Source: Paramacrobiotus metropolitanus (lineage: Eukaryota; Tardigrada; Eutardigrada; Parachela; Macrobiotidae). From it: a stretch of DNA of 64,000 nt. The position numbers and the translations under genes were made by a program. The stretch lies in assembly GCF_019649055.1 (NCBI RefSeq), contig NW_026570269.1, positions 496,001-560,000 on the forward strand. Direction: 5' to 3'. Shown here piece after piece: positions 35,864 to 48,900 of this stretch. The notes under the pieces are model-generated. The model saw only the letters and a list, made by a program, of their open reading frames with translations, searched no databases and was not told the origin of the DNA. Position 1 is the stretch's first letter; every line of letters starts with the position of its first letter.

Positions 35864-38120
35864 ATGAAGGTCCTGATTGTTCTCGCTTTGGCTCTGACCG
35901 CTGCGAATGCCGGATTTTCTGGCTTTCGGCAGCAGGCCCAGCCAGTTGTCCAGCAGGCCATCAACAAGGTCCGTGCTGACTTGGCCGCCAAAGCTCCAGC
36001 TCGCAGCTCGTAAGTTTAAATACTCTAAAGCTTTAAACGCGTACGGCAGCATGCATCACTTTAAAGAGCATTTTTCAAAAAGCATTTTGAAAGTATTTTC
36101 GATTTGCTATTTTAAAATCATATTAATAGCAATAACAAACACGATTTACATAATGAGATAAAATACACTGACCAAAATAGAAGAATAAATAGCATGAAAA
36201 CTTTGAATATTATTCTTACAGTGCCGAAGTGTCCTTTCAAACTGAATTCGTGAACGCTCTGAACAACCACGCCAATGAAATCTTGAACCAGATCGACAAT
36301 ACCGTCGATGCCGTCAACGCCCTGGCACAGGGCGTTGTCAGCCAGTTCCACGCAGCTGTGTCCCAGCTCCAAGCTCTGGGCCAGAGCGCCGTGGAAAGTG
36401 GCCAAGCCATCATTGGCAACCTCGTCAGCGGCTTGTTTGGCAGTCTTTGTAAGCAGTTTTCCTCTCAGTCACATAGTTCGTTCGCTCTTGACAGTTCAAT
36501 TCCCTTGCAGTCGGTAAGGACCGCAGTGGACGTGCAATTCCAGCATTCTTGAAGCCCATCATTCAGCAGATCGCCACCAACCCGCAGTTCGTCTCGATGG
36601 TGCACAACAGCGACTCCTACAAGTGCCTCAAAGAGAACGGTCTGACTGTGACCTTTGAATGGGTGCAACAGCTGAGCCAGAACAACCAGCTGAACGCTGA
36701 CCTTCTGGACGATCCCGTCATCGCTCACTGCATCGAACAGGGTGGCGGTCTCGAAAGCATCGTCGCTGGATCGCAGATCATTGACTTCGTTGAGGCCATT
36801 GTGGAGCCACTGGGACTTAGCGCCCTGATCGACCAGACTATCATCAGTGTCCTTGGTGAAGAATTAGGAAGCGCGATCATTGCCGCTATTAATGTAATAC
36901 AACCGCTTTGTTGTTGGTTCAATCAGTCAGTACATTCATGGGGCAACTATTTACTTTAGAGTCGTGGACTTTTCGGTGACATCTGGAATGGTGTTTCCAA
37001 TGCTGCCGTGAATATTTGGGACGGTGTCAGTGGAGCCGCTGTCAACGCCTGGAACAACCTGAGCCAGGGCGTCATTAATGTCGGCCAGTACATTGCTACC
37101 TTGGCAACCGAGACCTTCAACTCCGCTGCGGAGAAATTCGAAATCATCAAGCAGCTGGCAGTTGCCTTCCTCCAGGGTGCCATCACCACGGCCCACTTTG
37201 CCACCCAACAGGCGGCCCAGGAATTCATCAACTACCTGTCGGAGTTCGCTTCCGATCTGGGTCACCTTTACGACAATGTGGTCAACCAGCTGACGGCCAT
37301 CTGGGACGGTCTGTACATTCCTACCTGGACTTCCCGTCAGGCTGCCCGCAGTGCCCGTGCTATTCCCGCTTATCTTAAACCCATCGTCCAGCAAGTCGCC
37401 ACCAACCCGCAGTTCGTTGCGTTGGTCCATGCCAGCTCTTCTTATAAGTGCCTGAAAGAGAACGGTTTGACTGTCACCTTTGAATGGGTGCAACACCTAA
37501 GCCAGAACAACCAGCTGAACGCTGACCTTTTGAACGATCCCGTCATCGCTCACTGCCTTGATCAGGCTGGTGGTCTCGAGAATGTCATCGCTGGATCGCA
37601 GATCATCGACTGGGTCCAAAACTTCCTTAAACCTTTTGGTTTGACCGGTGCCATCCACAACATCATCTTAGAAGTCCTTGGTCAGGAACTCGGAAGCGTT
37701 GTCATCAACGCCATGAATAGCCGACATGCAGGACGCAGCGCCCGGGCCATCCCTGCCTACCTCAAGCCCATCGTCCAGCAAATTGCTACCAACCCACAGT
37801 TTGTCGCTTTGGTGCATGCCAGCTCTTCTTACAAGTGCCTGAAGGAGAATGGTTTGACTGTCACCTTTGAATGGGTGCAACACCTGAGCCAGAACAACCA
37901 GCTGAACGCTGACCTTTTGAACGACCCCGTAATCGCTCACTGCCTTGATCAGGCTGGTGGTCTCGAGAATGTCATCGCTGGATCGCAGATCATCGACTGG
38001 GTCCAAAACTTCCTTAAACCTTTTGGTTTGACCAGTGCCATCCACAACATCATCTTAGAAGTCCTCGGTCAGGAACTCGGAAGCGTTGTCATTAATGCCA
38101 TGAACAGCCGCCGCGTTTAA
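35864..38120 (+). CDS. secreted helical repeat protein, local family member 3 (638 aa, three two-Cys modules)
   Basis: Four exons in phase: 35864-36009, 36222-36448, 36511-36893, 36960-38120. Signal peptide MKVLIVLALALTAANAG. Then an Ala/Gln/Val-rich helical stretch (LNQIDNTVDAVNALAQGVVS). Module A fills exon 3: GRAIPAFLKPIIQQIATNPQ, YKCLKENGLTVTFEWVQ, LSQNNQLNADLLDDPVIAHC, then a hydrophobic end (LGEELGSAIIAAIN). Exon 4 opens SRGLFGDIWNGV, followed by an amphipathic region (NNLSQGVINVGQYIATLATE), then modules B and C starting at SARAIPAYLKP, exactly 129 codons apart. B and C differ at only two residues over about 120. Each module has Cys in YKCLKENG and in IAHC[IL][ED]Q, 34 residues apart, probably a disulphide. 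Codon use in exons 2-4 is GC-richer than the surroundings, as for a highly expressed gene. Function unknown; not a family I recognise. Confidence 0.9.
37350..38117 (+). repeat. tandem 387-bp coding duplication (modules B and C)
   Basis: The segment from 37350 recurs from 37737. The last 230 bp of each copy differ at roughly six, mostly silent, positions, while the first 100 bp differ at many more silent sites. The proteins are almost identical. The uneven divergence suggests a partial, recent conversion or unequal crossing-over event. Confidence 0.9.
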
Positions 38121-39328
38121 ATAAGCCTGAACTTGCGCCGGAAGCAAGGGATAAAATATTTGTAGAAAGTTTACTGCTAATCGACTAAACGAGAATTTCG
38201 CGGTTGTTGTTCAGCATCTCTGTATTATTTAGGAAAGCACAACGCAGTTCTTTTAAAACTCCAAGATCTGACGAAATTTCCTCGGCCAGTTGTCTCGCTA
38301 CTCAAACGTTCATGAAGCAGTACAAACTAATTCAAACTGAATAGTGAGCTGGCAAAAGTTTGAAACTTTGAACAGCGCAATGTCACGCATTGAATAGATT
38401 TTTTCGCATACAAATCATTTGAACTGGTACGCACATAGAAGCTCGGAAAAAATTTACCATATCCCCGTACACACAGTTGCGAATTCTTCCATATGTGCAC
38501 AGTACACATACGGCACAACCGTACATGTACAGTATTTCTTAATTATTATCAAAATACGAGTAGATTATTTATTTACTCGAAAGCCAACAACTCAAAATAA
38601 ATGGCGCCAGGATTATGAAACAAACAGTTCTGCTGCAAGTAACAATACATTAAGTGTTTTTTCATGTTCTACTGTACTTACCATTAATAGACAATAGGCA
38701 AACGTATGTGTCATTTGAAAGACTGCATGCACCCAGAAGCAGAAACATTTTCAGTTATAAAGAACACAAAGAAAATGCGCCAAAATACGACTGTGCGAAG
38801 TACTAAAGTGCGAACATATGCAGGTCCTAACAATTTACATAGATCAGGTTCATAACCAGAAATAATTTTTGTTTGGAATGACGTACAGTATACGTCGATG
38901 CGAGGATAGCAGCGCTGTCGAGGAAACTGTGCATCGGTATTAAATGCACGCGTTATTATGTACCAGTGGTAGCGTTTTAAGCTGCACAAATCTTATTCAG
39001 GTTTGCACACTATTATGCAGGTTGTATTGTACCATTGCTGTACCTTAATTATTAAAACAGTTTCAAGAATTTAAAAACAAGGGAATATTTTTCGAATTTA
39101 TTATGCGATTTAGGATTTCCTTTATAGTGTACAGTACATACTCATTCACAACGAATCTATCCGCGAGAAATTTACTTTGATCATAAACGACACAGCATTG
39201 CATAAAGAATCTTTTCACTACGTACTCTATGGATTCTTTCAAAATGATTAGGTACCTAGTCTTGAGCAGCCAACCGGCGAAGCGCTTAACGTTTTTTTGG
39301 CATTGAAAAACCTGTTTATAACTGCAAC
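38121..39328. other. intergenic, no supported gene
   Basis: It contains the 3' end of the secreted repeat gene and AT-rich DNA. Frames at 38419-38697 and 38711-38989 are short and domain-free. Confidence 0.5.
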
Positions 39329-40839
39329 TTAAATTTCCTCAAGAATCTTCCGCCGTGCCATCCTATGATGTGGCTTCGTAATACAGCTGTCGGGCATTAC
39401 ATAACATTCACGGTCTCCATCCAAAATGTAGCCGGCTAGAGCACACACTTCGCACTTGATATCTTTGTTAGAAACTGTTTGCTTACATCTGCTAAAGATC
39501 AGCTGATTGTGACGCTCTGTCAGGTATAATTCCATTTTCAAGTAGACTGCCGACACATAAATGCCGGTGTAAGCGGCAGTGCCTAACTGATCTCAAAGCA
39601 CTTCCGGCAAATTTTCTATTTTCGAAATATTTTTCCACAGCAAAAACGCATCATACACAATCACAGGAAATTTGTTGCAGGAAGGAATTTCCAAGTATGA
39701 TGTGACCAGTCAACAGTTGAAACGTTATTGTTGACTTCTCACGAGCAAAAGTGTATGCCGGCTCTTCCTTCTGTTGGAGTATTCGTAATTAAAATTCACC
39801 AAATTTCAGTAGATAACCGATTACGTCCGATATACACTGTTTTGAAAATTGGTTACTTCCGGAACCCTTTGTAAAATCTTCATGCCGAACATAAGACTGT
39901 AGTAATGTTTCTTGTTTCTCTTATAGAAGTATGCATAATCGGCATAAAAATCATAGTCATCTGTACAATCTGCATCGTCCACCTACAGTAGTACCTATTA
40001 CCGATCTGTTGTGACACCAGGATACCGGCGCGCATCAGCTGCTAATTGGGGCCGACACCTGAATAACTTTTTTGTAGCAGTATTCCAGTATAATACCAAC
40101 TCTATCCACGAGATTCCTGCTAATGTACGCCTTGTCATGTGTTGCAATTTATTACCAGTATTTCTCCAGATTAACTTTTTTCTATAGACACCACAAAAGC
40201 TCGTGCTCTTGACTTGGCATTAGGACGGGTGCACTTGCAGCATTGCGCTAGTAGACTGTGAAGAATATAATTGGGAAAACCTGTTTGGCAGATCAGCTTC
40301 TTGCGAGCGGCTGTTGTGAAGAACAAAAAACGCTGCACATTGAAATAAAATTTTAACATTAAGATGCAGCTTGGCATTCGATTGCATAATACTTACCAAG
40401 TACTGAGAGTAATTTCGCCTTAAGTGTAGATCTGAGAATGCGTTTCCTGCATGGAAGCTTCGCCTTTGATTTATTGACTGCTTTATGGCAGATGTGCATT
40501 GTGTGGTGCGTACTGGTTCGTGTGTTTTTGCGCGAGCTTTTATTGTCTGGATACCGGTAAATCACCACACACCACCCGTACAGACGTAGGCTACAATACG
40601 TACCGTAAGTGCATCACAATATACTTACAGTATGTATCCCACAATTATTCATAATAATGTGTTAAAGTGCAGGAGGGATTAAAAACCTGTAATGTTTGCA
40701 GACGCGCAAAACTCTCGTGCAAAATTAAAGAGAACAACAACGTAGCTATAGAACTGTGATCGAGCCGCATTTGAACACCAGCAGTATTCTCACTCAAAAG
40801 CAGAAAGGTGAACTTCGCCACTGACCATTCGGACGCCAT
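39329..40839 (-). CDS. candidate small secreted Cys-rich (TIL-like) protein
   Basis: Exons fit in phase: first exon to 40687 (start at 40839 or, giving a better signal peptide, 40770: MRLDHSSIATLLFSLILHES), 40546-40397, 40332-40214, 39488-39329. The spliced chain has ten cysteines, including LICQTG, QCCKC, IKCEVCALAGYILDG, REC and PDSC. The last part resembles the end of a trypsin-inhibitor-like (TIL) domain, where C-x-C-x-x-GY...G-x-C...C is usual. If exon 3 is read through instead of using its AA|GTCAAG donor, a stop at 40171 gives a 131-aa form ending SIEKS. The donor of exon 3 and the 725-bp intron are the weakest parts. The TIL assignment rests on spacing alone; an extracellular protease inhibitor or another Cys-rich secreted peptide would fit. 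Confidence 0.45.
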
Positions 40840-42987
40840 CTTTTAACAGCCACTGTAGTACCAGCGTCGGCGCTCATTGTCCGTTGTATCAGGACTGAAT
40901 GAGAATATCGAACGAGTCATTTACCGCATTCGTTATTATTTTCATAATTTCATTCACAAGTTTGCGCTCACTTGTTGGTTCATTATGGCGCTAATAACAA
41001 ACAATCATCGAAATTCGCTTTGCTTTCCCGTTTCAACTCTATATATTATTCAGTAGACAAAACCCCAGTTAAGCGAAAAACTACTGTAGTGTATACTGTA
41101 TATTTAAAACCGATAAACACCGGCAGTGACGAGAAAGGGCAACGCAGCGATATTCAAATGATGGAATACAACCTGATAAACTCAAAGGTTTTAGTGGGGG
41201 ATATTGTTTGCGGTAAACACATTACCAGAATTATGTCGAAAAAGATGCCAGTTATTTGCAGATTTTAAATTGAAAATCTTTCAAGATTCGTCACCATAGA
41301 TGTAGAATTGTAGATATCGCTAAGTAAGAGAGGATGCGGAGTAATGCGCTTGCGAATCTGCGATCGTGATCTGTGTGCATTGTCAAGCTTTCAATCTTGT
41401 GACGTAACTCGAAGCGGACAAGCCTCTCCTTTATTCCACGATATCCATTTGATCGCAAAAAAAGTGCGCATCATCTTTTCTGACCCGGCATACAGCGGAG
41501 TATACGAAGCCGGAGATATCACGTACAAAACAACTCTGCCCCGGCTCGTACACAGCCCTGCGAAGCACTCAAAACGCAAAAGCCCATTCAGCGGATGCGA
41601 TCCAGCCAGAGCTTAATCATCAAAAACGCCATGCATAAACCACTTGTTGCTCTCAGCTTTTCTGATTCGGCTGCATCCATCCAGCTGTAAATCCTTCGTG
41701 TACGAGTTCTCTTTTTGCCGACAATATTTGTCGGCCCTGTATGTGTGTACTTCTCTCTCTTTCACGCGCCTTCCTCGCCAGGCAACATTTGTAACGTTTG
41801 CTCTCACACCAACCCAAAATTGCACTTGTCTCTCTCACTTTCACTCTCTGGCAGCGCATTTGGCAAACAGTATCCAACCATCCAGTTTACACTTGTTGCG
41901 CCTTAGTAAACTAGTCCACTTTTTCTACGGTAAGTTTTGCTCCGCGTTGTCGCTTTAGGGCGGCAAAACTGCTCTGCTATAATGCGCTGAATACTTACAC
42001 TATTATTACTGTTGCCTGTTGTATACACATTAACACATACATATACGCTTTGTCCATAGTCTAATTGACAAACTGCTCGCTTTTTGCCGTAGCTGCCGCC
42101 GCCGACCAACGCGACGTACAACATCTGATTAACTCCGCCACAGCAGCAGCAGCAACTTCCAATTTGCCGGTGCACAGCAGCGACGACGTTTTGGAAGCAA
42201 AATGTGATCGATCGCAATTCCGAAGATTACGCGAACCACATACATTCAATTAACCAAGAGTACGTTTTGTAGTAGAAGACCGGCTGTTTGTACAGTTTCT
42301 CGTATCACTGAAAACTATCTCTAGGACAGTAGGTATGTCTGAGCCTGATAAAGTGGAAAAGCGAAGCTCCACTTTCCATTGCGTATAGTGCAAGCACTGC
42401 ATATACAGAGCTAATCGCAATCTCATTCTCATGCTGTTCCGCAACTGATAACGCCACACACGCGCGTTGCATCTTTTCCATCTCCCTTCGTTTGCTGCCG
42501 TGTATGGACGGCAGAGTTTTCTTCCACACGAACACGTTCAACCGAGCATATCAGTAGTTCTTTGTACACATGTGTGTGTATGTTTCACAGTCTCATTCCT
42601 TTCCGCTCATTCCCCCTTTTACAATCACCATCACCCACTGCAGCACTGTGATGTGGAAAGATGTGTGAAGACATTTCCGGCTAAGAACGTCTTTTACGGC
42701 ATTCCTTCGCGGTAAGTGTCGTGATTAGCTGGCATACTAGTATCGGTGCATATGTTTTCACTTTCGCTTTCTTCGGACATTTTTCGTTTTCCTTTCACCT
42801 GATGGGCAGGATCTGTGTGAACGCACCAGCGGCTGGTGCACACACGAGCGCCGCTGACAATTACACAGACACAAGCTTGATGATCGTGAATGTTGCTCTA
42901 GATCTTCTCACCGGCTCTAACCGCCAAAATTCTCAACTTGCCCCGAGACCGCAGCACGGAGCCGCCGTTTTCTCCGGCAGCTGCACA
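40840..42987. promoter_or_regulatory. upstream region and probable 5' UTR of the RREB1-like gene
   Basis: The base composition shifts to CT- and GC-richer DNA, with TTCTCTCTCTTTCACGCGCC at 41751-41770 and GTCTCTCTCACTTTCACTCT near 41828, resembling GAGA-factor-type promoter sequence. A CAG/GCN run near 42137-42152 gives Ala- or Gln-rich frames. The frame of exon 1 is open upstream to 42721 but the extra part is not conserved-looking, so it is probably leader. Confidence 0.4.
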
Positions 42988-45900
42988 ATGGCCTTAGAAA
43001 TGGACAGTTTCGATGCCGGGTTGGATCTGAAGAGCAGCCGACGGAAACAGCAGAATCCCAAGCATCATTCCCATTCAGGTAAGAATTCCCAGTGTATCTT
43101 TGTACTCTACAGTAGCTGCTGTGGTAAAGTTATACCGGTGTATGTTGTGGGGTACGTAAAGTGCGTTAGGCGCTTACTGTGCACCAATGTTAGAGTGACT
43201 CATTGATCTTCAGTCTCTAATTGCTATACCGCTCTTGAGCATGTAAGCAAATTATGCAAATCGTGTGTAACGTGCTGATTATTCAGTTTGTATTCTTTAG
43301 AAGACAATACCCACACTCATGACGTTTGTTTTATACTAACGATATAATTAAATTAGCTTGCGCTTCACCTTTTTAAAATTATATATATTTTGATAATCGA
43401 GCATGTGCAGCTAATTTTCGATAGCATTCAGAAATATTTCGATGAATATATTATTATAAAGAACTGACTTTGGTCATAAATTGCCGCAGTTCTGTTAGTA
43501 ATGTGGCATTATGGCTTGCAGTAGCAAATAACAACCACAAGGCAGTTTCCGGCATTTTTACGTTTTTAGATCGTAAATATTGTTGGGAAAACAGTCCTAC
43601 AAGTTCAGAAGTGCGCTCTATGCATGCCTGAGTCAAGGGCGTAACAATGTGATTCAGAACGTGTATCTGAGAGTGTCGCAGTGAGCAGCAGAAAAACGGC
43701 GAAACATCCAATGTGCATATGCACTTGTTGCGCATGTTTGCTCATCAGGATTCCTGGGACTACAGACCAAAAATCCGGTTTTCATTCATTGTGTTTACCG
43801 CTTCGGCTGAGATGATAGAAGGAAAAAACATTCAAGCGAAATCTTAGCTGTGATTGCCAAAAAATGTGTTCACTCTTATTTGCGTAGCGCCTTGTCTTTT
43901 ATGAGACAGTACTCTAACCAATGATTAATGTGCCGATATAAGCGCATCACAATAAATGGAGTACCTTCAGAATTCTATAAAACTAGTCCGGAGGTTAGTT
44001 TAGCATATCATGATACAACATTACTGAGAAACCTTCCGGTGGAAATTGTGAAGGTGACCTTTAGTGTAGACAAGATGAGAACAGTATGAGATTGGAGCGA
44101 AATAAGCCGATGTTATCGGCGGCGGATTGGCGCGAAAACGCGAAAGCACTCAACACTCGCCTATACTGAATGTACCCACAGTACGGTCTACTGGCCGGAA
44201 GTTGTTGCATTTTAGCACTGCCGAATCTCTGCTTCACATCACGAACATCGTTCGCAATTTTTCTGTGCTCTACCCTCCTACAAAATCGCTTTTCGGTCCG
44301 ATATCTCCCATCAACATCACACATTCTGCTGCATCAAATGCGCATGCGTGTATTTTGCTGTTATATGTCTGGATCGAGGTTCACCGGCTGCACAAACATC
44401 CTTCCAAGCGCAAAACCGGCAAAAACGCAATTCTAACATGTGATGCTAGCAAACATGATCATAATTCGATGTATGTTGTGTGTGATGTGAGGCGATTCAT
44501 GGCGGGTTGATTGTGTAGGTGATGTGTGCGTCTGTGTGTGCAGTTGCTTGAATATAGAAAATTGCTTGTTGTCAAGCTTCCAAGTTTCCTGGCGAAATAT
44601 CGCTTAACAGATTCCTGCTTTGTCAGCTGTGAGATATCCTCGCCGAACTTGTTTAGCAACGTACCGGCACTTGGCCGCTGGTAGTTGTTTTCCAGATGAA
44701 ATTTTTCAACAGGAACGGAATGTTGGATTGTGCCGAATGCCGAGTGTTTCTCTTTTCCCTAAAAATTACTGTAAATGGAAAAACGATTTTGCACGGAACA
44801 TTTCTTCTTGATCATCGAGTGCATTGCAACATTCGTTCTCCGAATCAGAAAAATTATCTTTCTGCAACAAAGTGGTCATCGTAATTTGATTAGTGTCATA
44901 GCCACATGAATCACATAAATTGTGACACCTTGCAAAAAATAGCGTACATCGTATACTCTGTGCTTGGCTAATCAAATAACATTTTATTAATAATTAATTC
45001 ACTATTATTACAAATGTTATATTATGATAGAGTATTTCCTTTGGTCAAATCTTTGGGCGTTGTCCCATTTAACGCGAAGACAGCGAAACATCTGCGTGTT
45101 CTTTGCTTCACCGGAGCATAATAAGATTGCGCGATGTTCCGCGCGATGCATGAACGGAAAACGTTGGCCGGCGTCGTAGAGTATTCCGGTTCGTTATCGC
45201 GAACGGAGTTGGTGCTGCAAACAATAGCAGTCGGTAGTTGTACTGAGCCAAGCTATATGCAGAATATGGCATTTTGAAACAAATCTAATCTCTTCGCCCG
45301 TCCTGCGTTTTTGCCCTGCAGGAATATTATCTTGATGAAGTTTCGCCGAGACTCGTAGCCGGCATCGAGTTTTCAAACTCTCTTTTTCCGCTGCTACCGA
45401 GTATACAAAGTTGTCTTCTGTCTTTGCCAGCAGCAGCGTGAAGTTTTTGTTGTGTTCTACCGTTCGTTTGTGTGCTCGAGTTCTGATCGTCTGCCAAGAT
45501 CTTCGGGAAAGGAATTAACGCAGTTGTCTGTTGTATAAAACAAATTGTCTTGTATTTCATCTCATGGGTACTGTGGCATGCAATCTCGTATAAGCCGGAA
45601 ATGCAGCACCTGTTTGGGCATACCACAGCAATTCTACCATACATAAAAAACGTGACTGCAGGCTGCAATATGTTAGATACGGTTAAATCCCATTTCACAT
45701 CAACGTTATCCATAGAAACGCAAAATTATAATTTTGGTAGAAGGTGTTCCGTTTAGTATGTGGTCACAGTATACTATATTCGCCCACTCAAAATAACGCA
45801 TGCATTTTAACGTAATTTACTAACTACATTGTAAGATGCTTCAGAACGCAAAATAGTCGCTCTACACTTATAGGCAGTTATGGTATACATGTTTACAGCA

Positions 45901-48900
45901 ATACTACTTGTAGTCCGTATAGAAACGCACAAGCTATAGTGATACTGTTATACCATAGCCCAATATCTGTTGCTTTGTACTGGTCAAGCATTTAAAAATC
46001 TCTTCGTTTTGCGTAGCGAAATAAAGCGCCTTCTTTTTAAGAATACCGAAACTCATATGAATTCAAATTATTTTTCTAACAAGACAACTATGGCGTATTA
46101 TTACTGGTAATTAAATTCATTAATGTAAAACTGAATGAGTCTGAATGTTAATGAGTCTGAATTAGTTTGGCAGTGTGGTGGTTTTGGGAGTGTGCTACTT
46201 GTTTACAAAGCTCATAAACTATCGAAGATTTATGAACTAGCATCAGGCTAATCTACCAACTCTTGCTTATTTGTTAAACAATTACGCATCAATTAAAGTC
46301 TGATAATAGATGCACGCGATTGAATATCCACCCAGTACATCTATCACCCAAACCACACGCTGTTCTCACTCTGCAATTGCTAACTGTATCAAGTCATCGC
46401 GATTAGTGAGTTACATTTGTTCTAGTAGTGATAAAAATGGGCGACAGCCGTGTTTGAATTTCACCCGGGTCTCGGCGATCGTCATTAATATTTTGCGCGA
46501 TGCACAAACTTTCAGCTCGGATGTGTTTCCGTAAGCCAAAGATACAGATTAGGACGTTCTGTGTTAACAGTAGTCAGTAGCCCGGACAAACCCCTTTATC
46601 AGCTTGTAATCATCTTCTGTGCCGGTTGCATTTCTTCTAACATTTTACTCACAGCCAGGCATCGATCTATCTCTTCCTGGTACATAACATACTCGTACTA
46701 TATAAACCGATCACAGCTGTAAATCAACTGGTGGCTGTGGAAATGTTTAAAGCGCAATTAGCGACAGTGCCGGAGAAATGGTATTTGTAAAGGCGGCCCG
46801 GGCGGATGTTGCCGGTGATTGTGCAGTGGCTTGAACCATGATTCTTGATCATGAGCCAGTTTTTATCTCGCTTAAATGGTCGTGCTTGAACAAATGCGAT
46901 CGGAAGATTGCAGGATCAATGTATGCAGCTACATATCTGGCTTGATTTTCCGGCAGTGTATAATGTATACTTCAACAAATACACCAACAAGTGTAGTTGC
47001 TCAATGCTTACGTGTTATATACAATGGCACAGGAAGGCCGAGAAGTTGTTACTGGCGATATAACTGCTCCGCTCATCGATACGTTTCCCGCAGAACTTCT
47101 AGCGTGCTTGCTTCATTTCGAAAATTTAATACACTCTTGATATATCTTAACATGTAAGGGTTGTGAAAAAAATATTGTATCATTTGCACACATTGCGAAC
47201 AATGATTGTGTTACGAGGTAACAAGTGGGAAACCCGAAAATCTCTTCAAAAAACGTAGTCAATATTATTGCAAAGATGAGGAAGTTCAAATTTCAGCTGT
47301 TACCGGCATATCTAATTACGACCGGCGATCGCATGTGCATAACTTAATTTATACATACCGTATACAAACTGATAATATTTCATGTCAACCGGATGTACAC
47401 TGAACTTATATAATATAATGATATGAGTTATAAAAGTACATTTATTAAATATAAATATCCAGTCGAGTTATATAAATACATTTACTTTGTAAACTGATAA
47501 ACTAAGTAAAACAGAATAAGCAATAAGTGCTGCGTATAGTAGAGCAGCAAATTTTGGCAAATAAATACGTAACCGAAAGGGCGCCGAATAACATTAAAAA
47601 ACTATAAAGCATTTTAAAAAGCAGAGCCTACACCATAATAGATTATGTACGACTGAATTTTAGAAACAATGTATACTATAAAGATTTCTTTACAACCACG
47701 CGTACAATCCATGTAACCTATATCAGAATTTGCATCGTATACGGGAACTGCTTGTGATGAGGATCATTAATCATGGAGAGCGTATTCGCAGATGCCTTGC
47801 GTGCAGATACGCTAATAGCCAGGTGCAGGTGTATCACGTTTAACTGGTCAGTTAACAGTCCATCACATTTCCTGACAATCTGTGCGCAAAGTATGCAGTA
47901 GAAAAGACGAAAAAGATCCTATGAAAAAACGAATAATGGGACCCATATAACTACTTCGAAGTAAATCATAACTATAAGTACGCATTGACCGTCGGTTCAC
48001 CTTCCCAGTGCAGTTTTTGATGGTCGCACTTTTGGTCACATCACCGATCTTCTTGCTTATGCATACAGTGCACGTAGTGTTCTAAAATTACCTTTTTCAT
48101 AAAGTATACGAAGTATACATTGCAATTGTCCATATTCTGTGTCGGAAAAGTTGTCTCGTGTATGAGATGTTAATGCGCAGTGATTGTCAGGTTTCGTGAC
48201 ATGAAAAGCACATTGGGGCAGCAATCATTGTGATCACTCTCTCGAATTAGCACATCCGGGACCGCTATCCAAGCGGTACGGAGATGCACGCTCCCTCTCA
48301 TCACTTTTCCGGCTCTGAGCCCTATCAGACTATAATCCGCCGTGGCTGCACGGATGGATGATCGAAATGTGATCCGCTTTTCTTTCTCTGCTGCTTAAAC
48401 ATATATTACCTGTGGATTGGTCTTTCTTCTCCCTCCCTGCTCTCCCGGCACCGGTCTGTTCTCAGCGGATCGGTCGGCACATCTTTCGCCTAGGCTGATT
48501 ATGCCGTAGTTGGCGCCGTACGGAAAATTGATTCTTATGGATGGATATTATGTTCTCTCTTTCGTGCACTCAACAGGTAGACTTCATTTTCCCTGTGCCC
48601 TCATTTCGGCCTGTTGATAGGAATGTCCCTTTCGTTTGCTGCAAGCTGTTCACAGAGAGAAGATGCGAGAGTGATCAAGCAGATCCTGCACATGCATAAA
48701 CAAGAGAGCATACCTGATCAAACTGTGCTGCCAGAGGCAGCTGCACTGTGTGGGCATGGAGGACGGAATTTCTCAGCATTTTCTCACAAAAGCATTGCTT
48801 GGGAATTCTGTTAAAATATGAGCAAAAAAGAAATCATAAGTAAATAATTACTTTTCGCTAGAAACCAATCCTTGTTTTTCTTAAAAACGAATTCAGCGAC

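Noticed and set aside
42721-42987. In-frame extension upstream of RREB1-like exon 1
   Set aside because: Composition looks like leader sequence (Phe-rich, then mixed), and MALEMDSF gives a sensible start.
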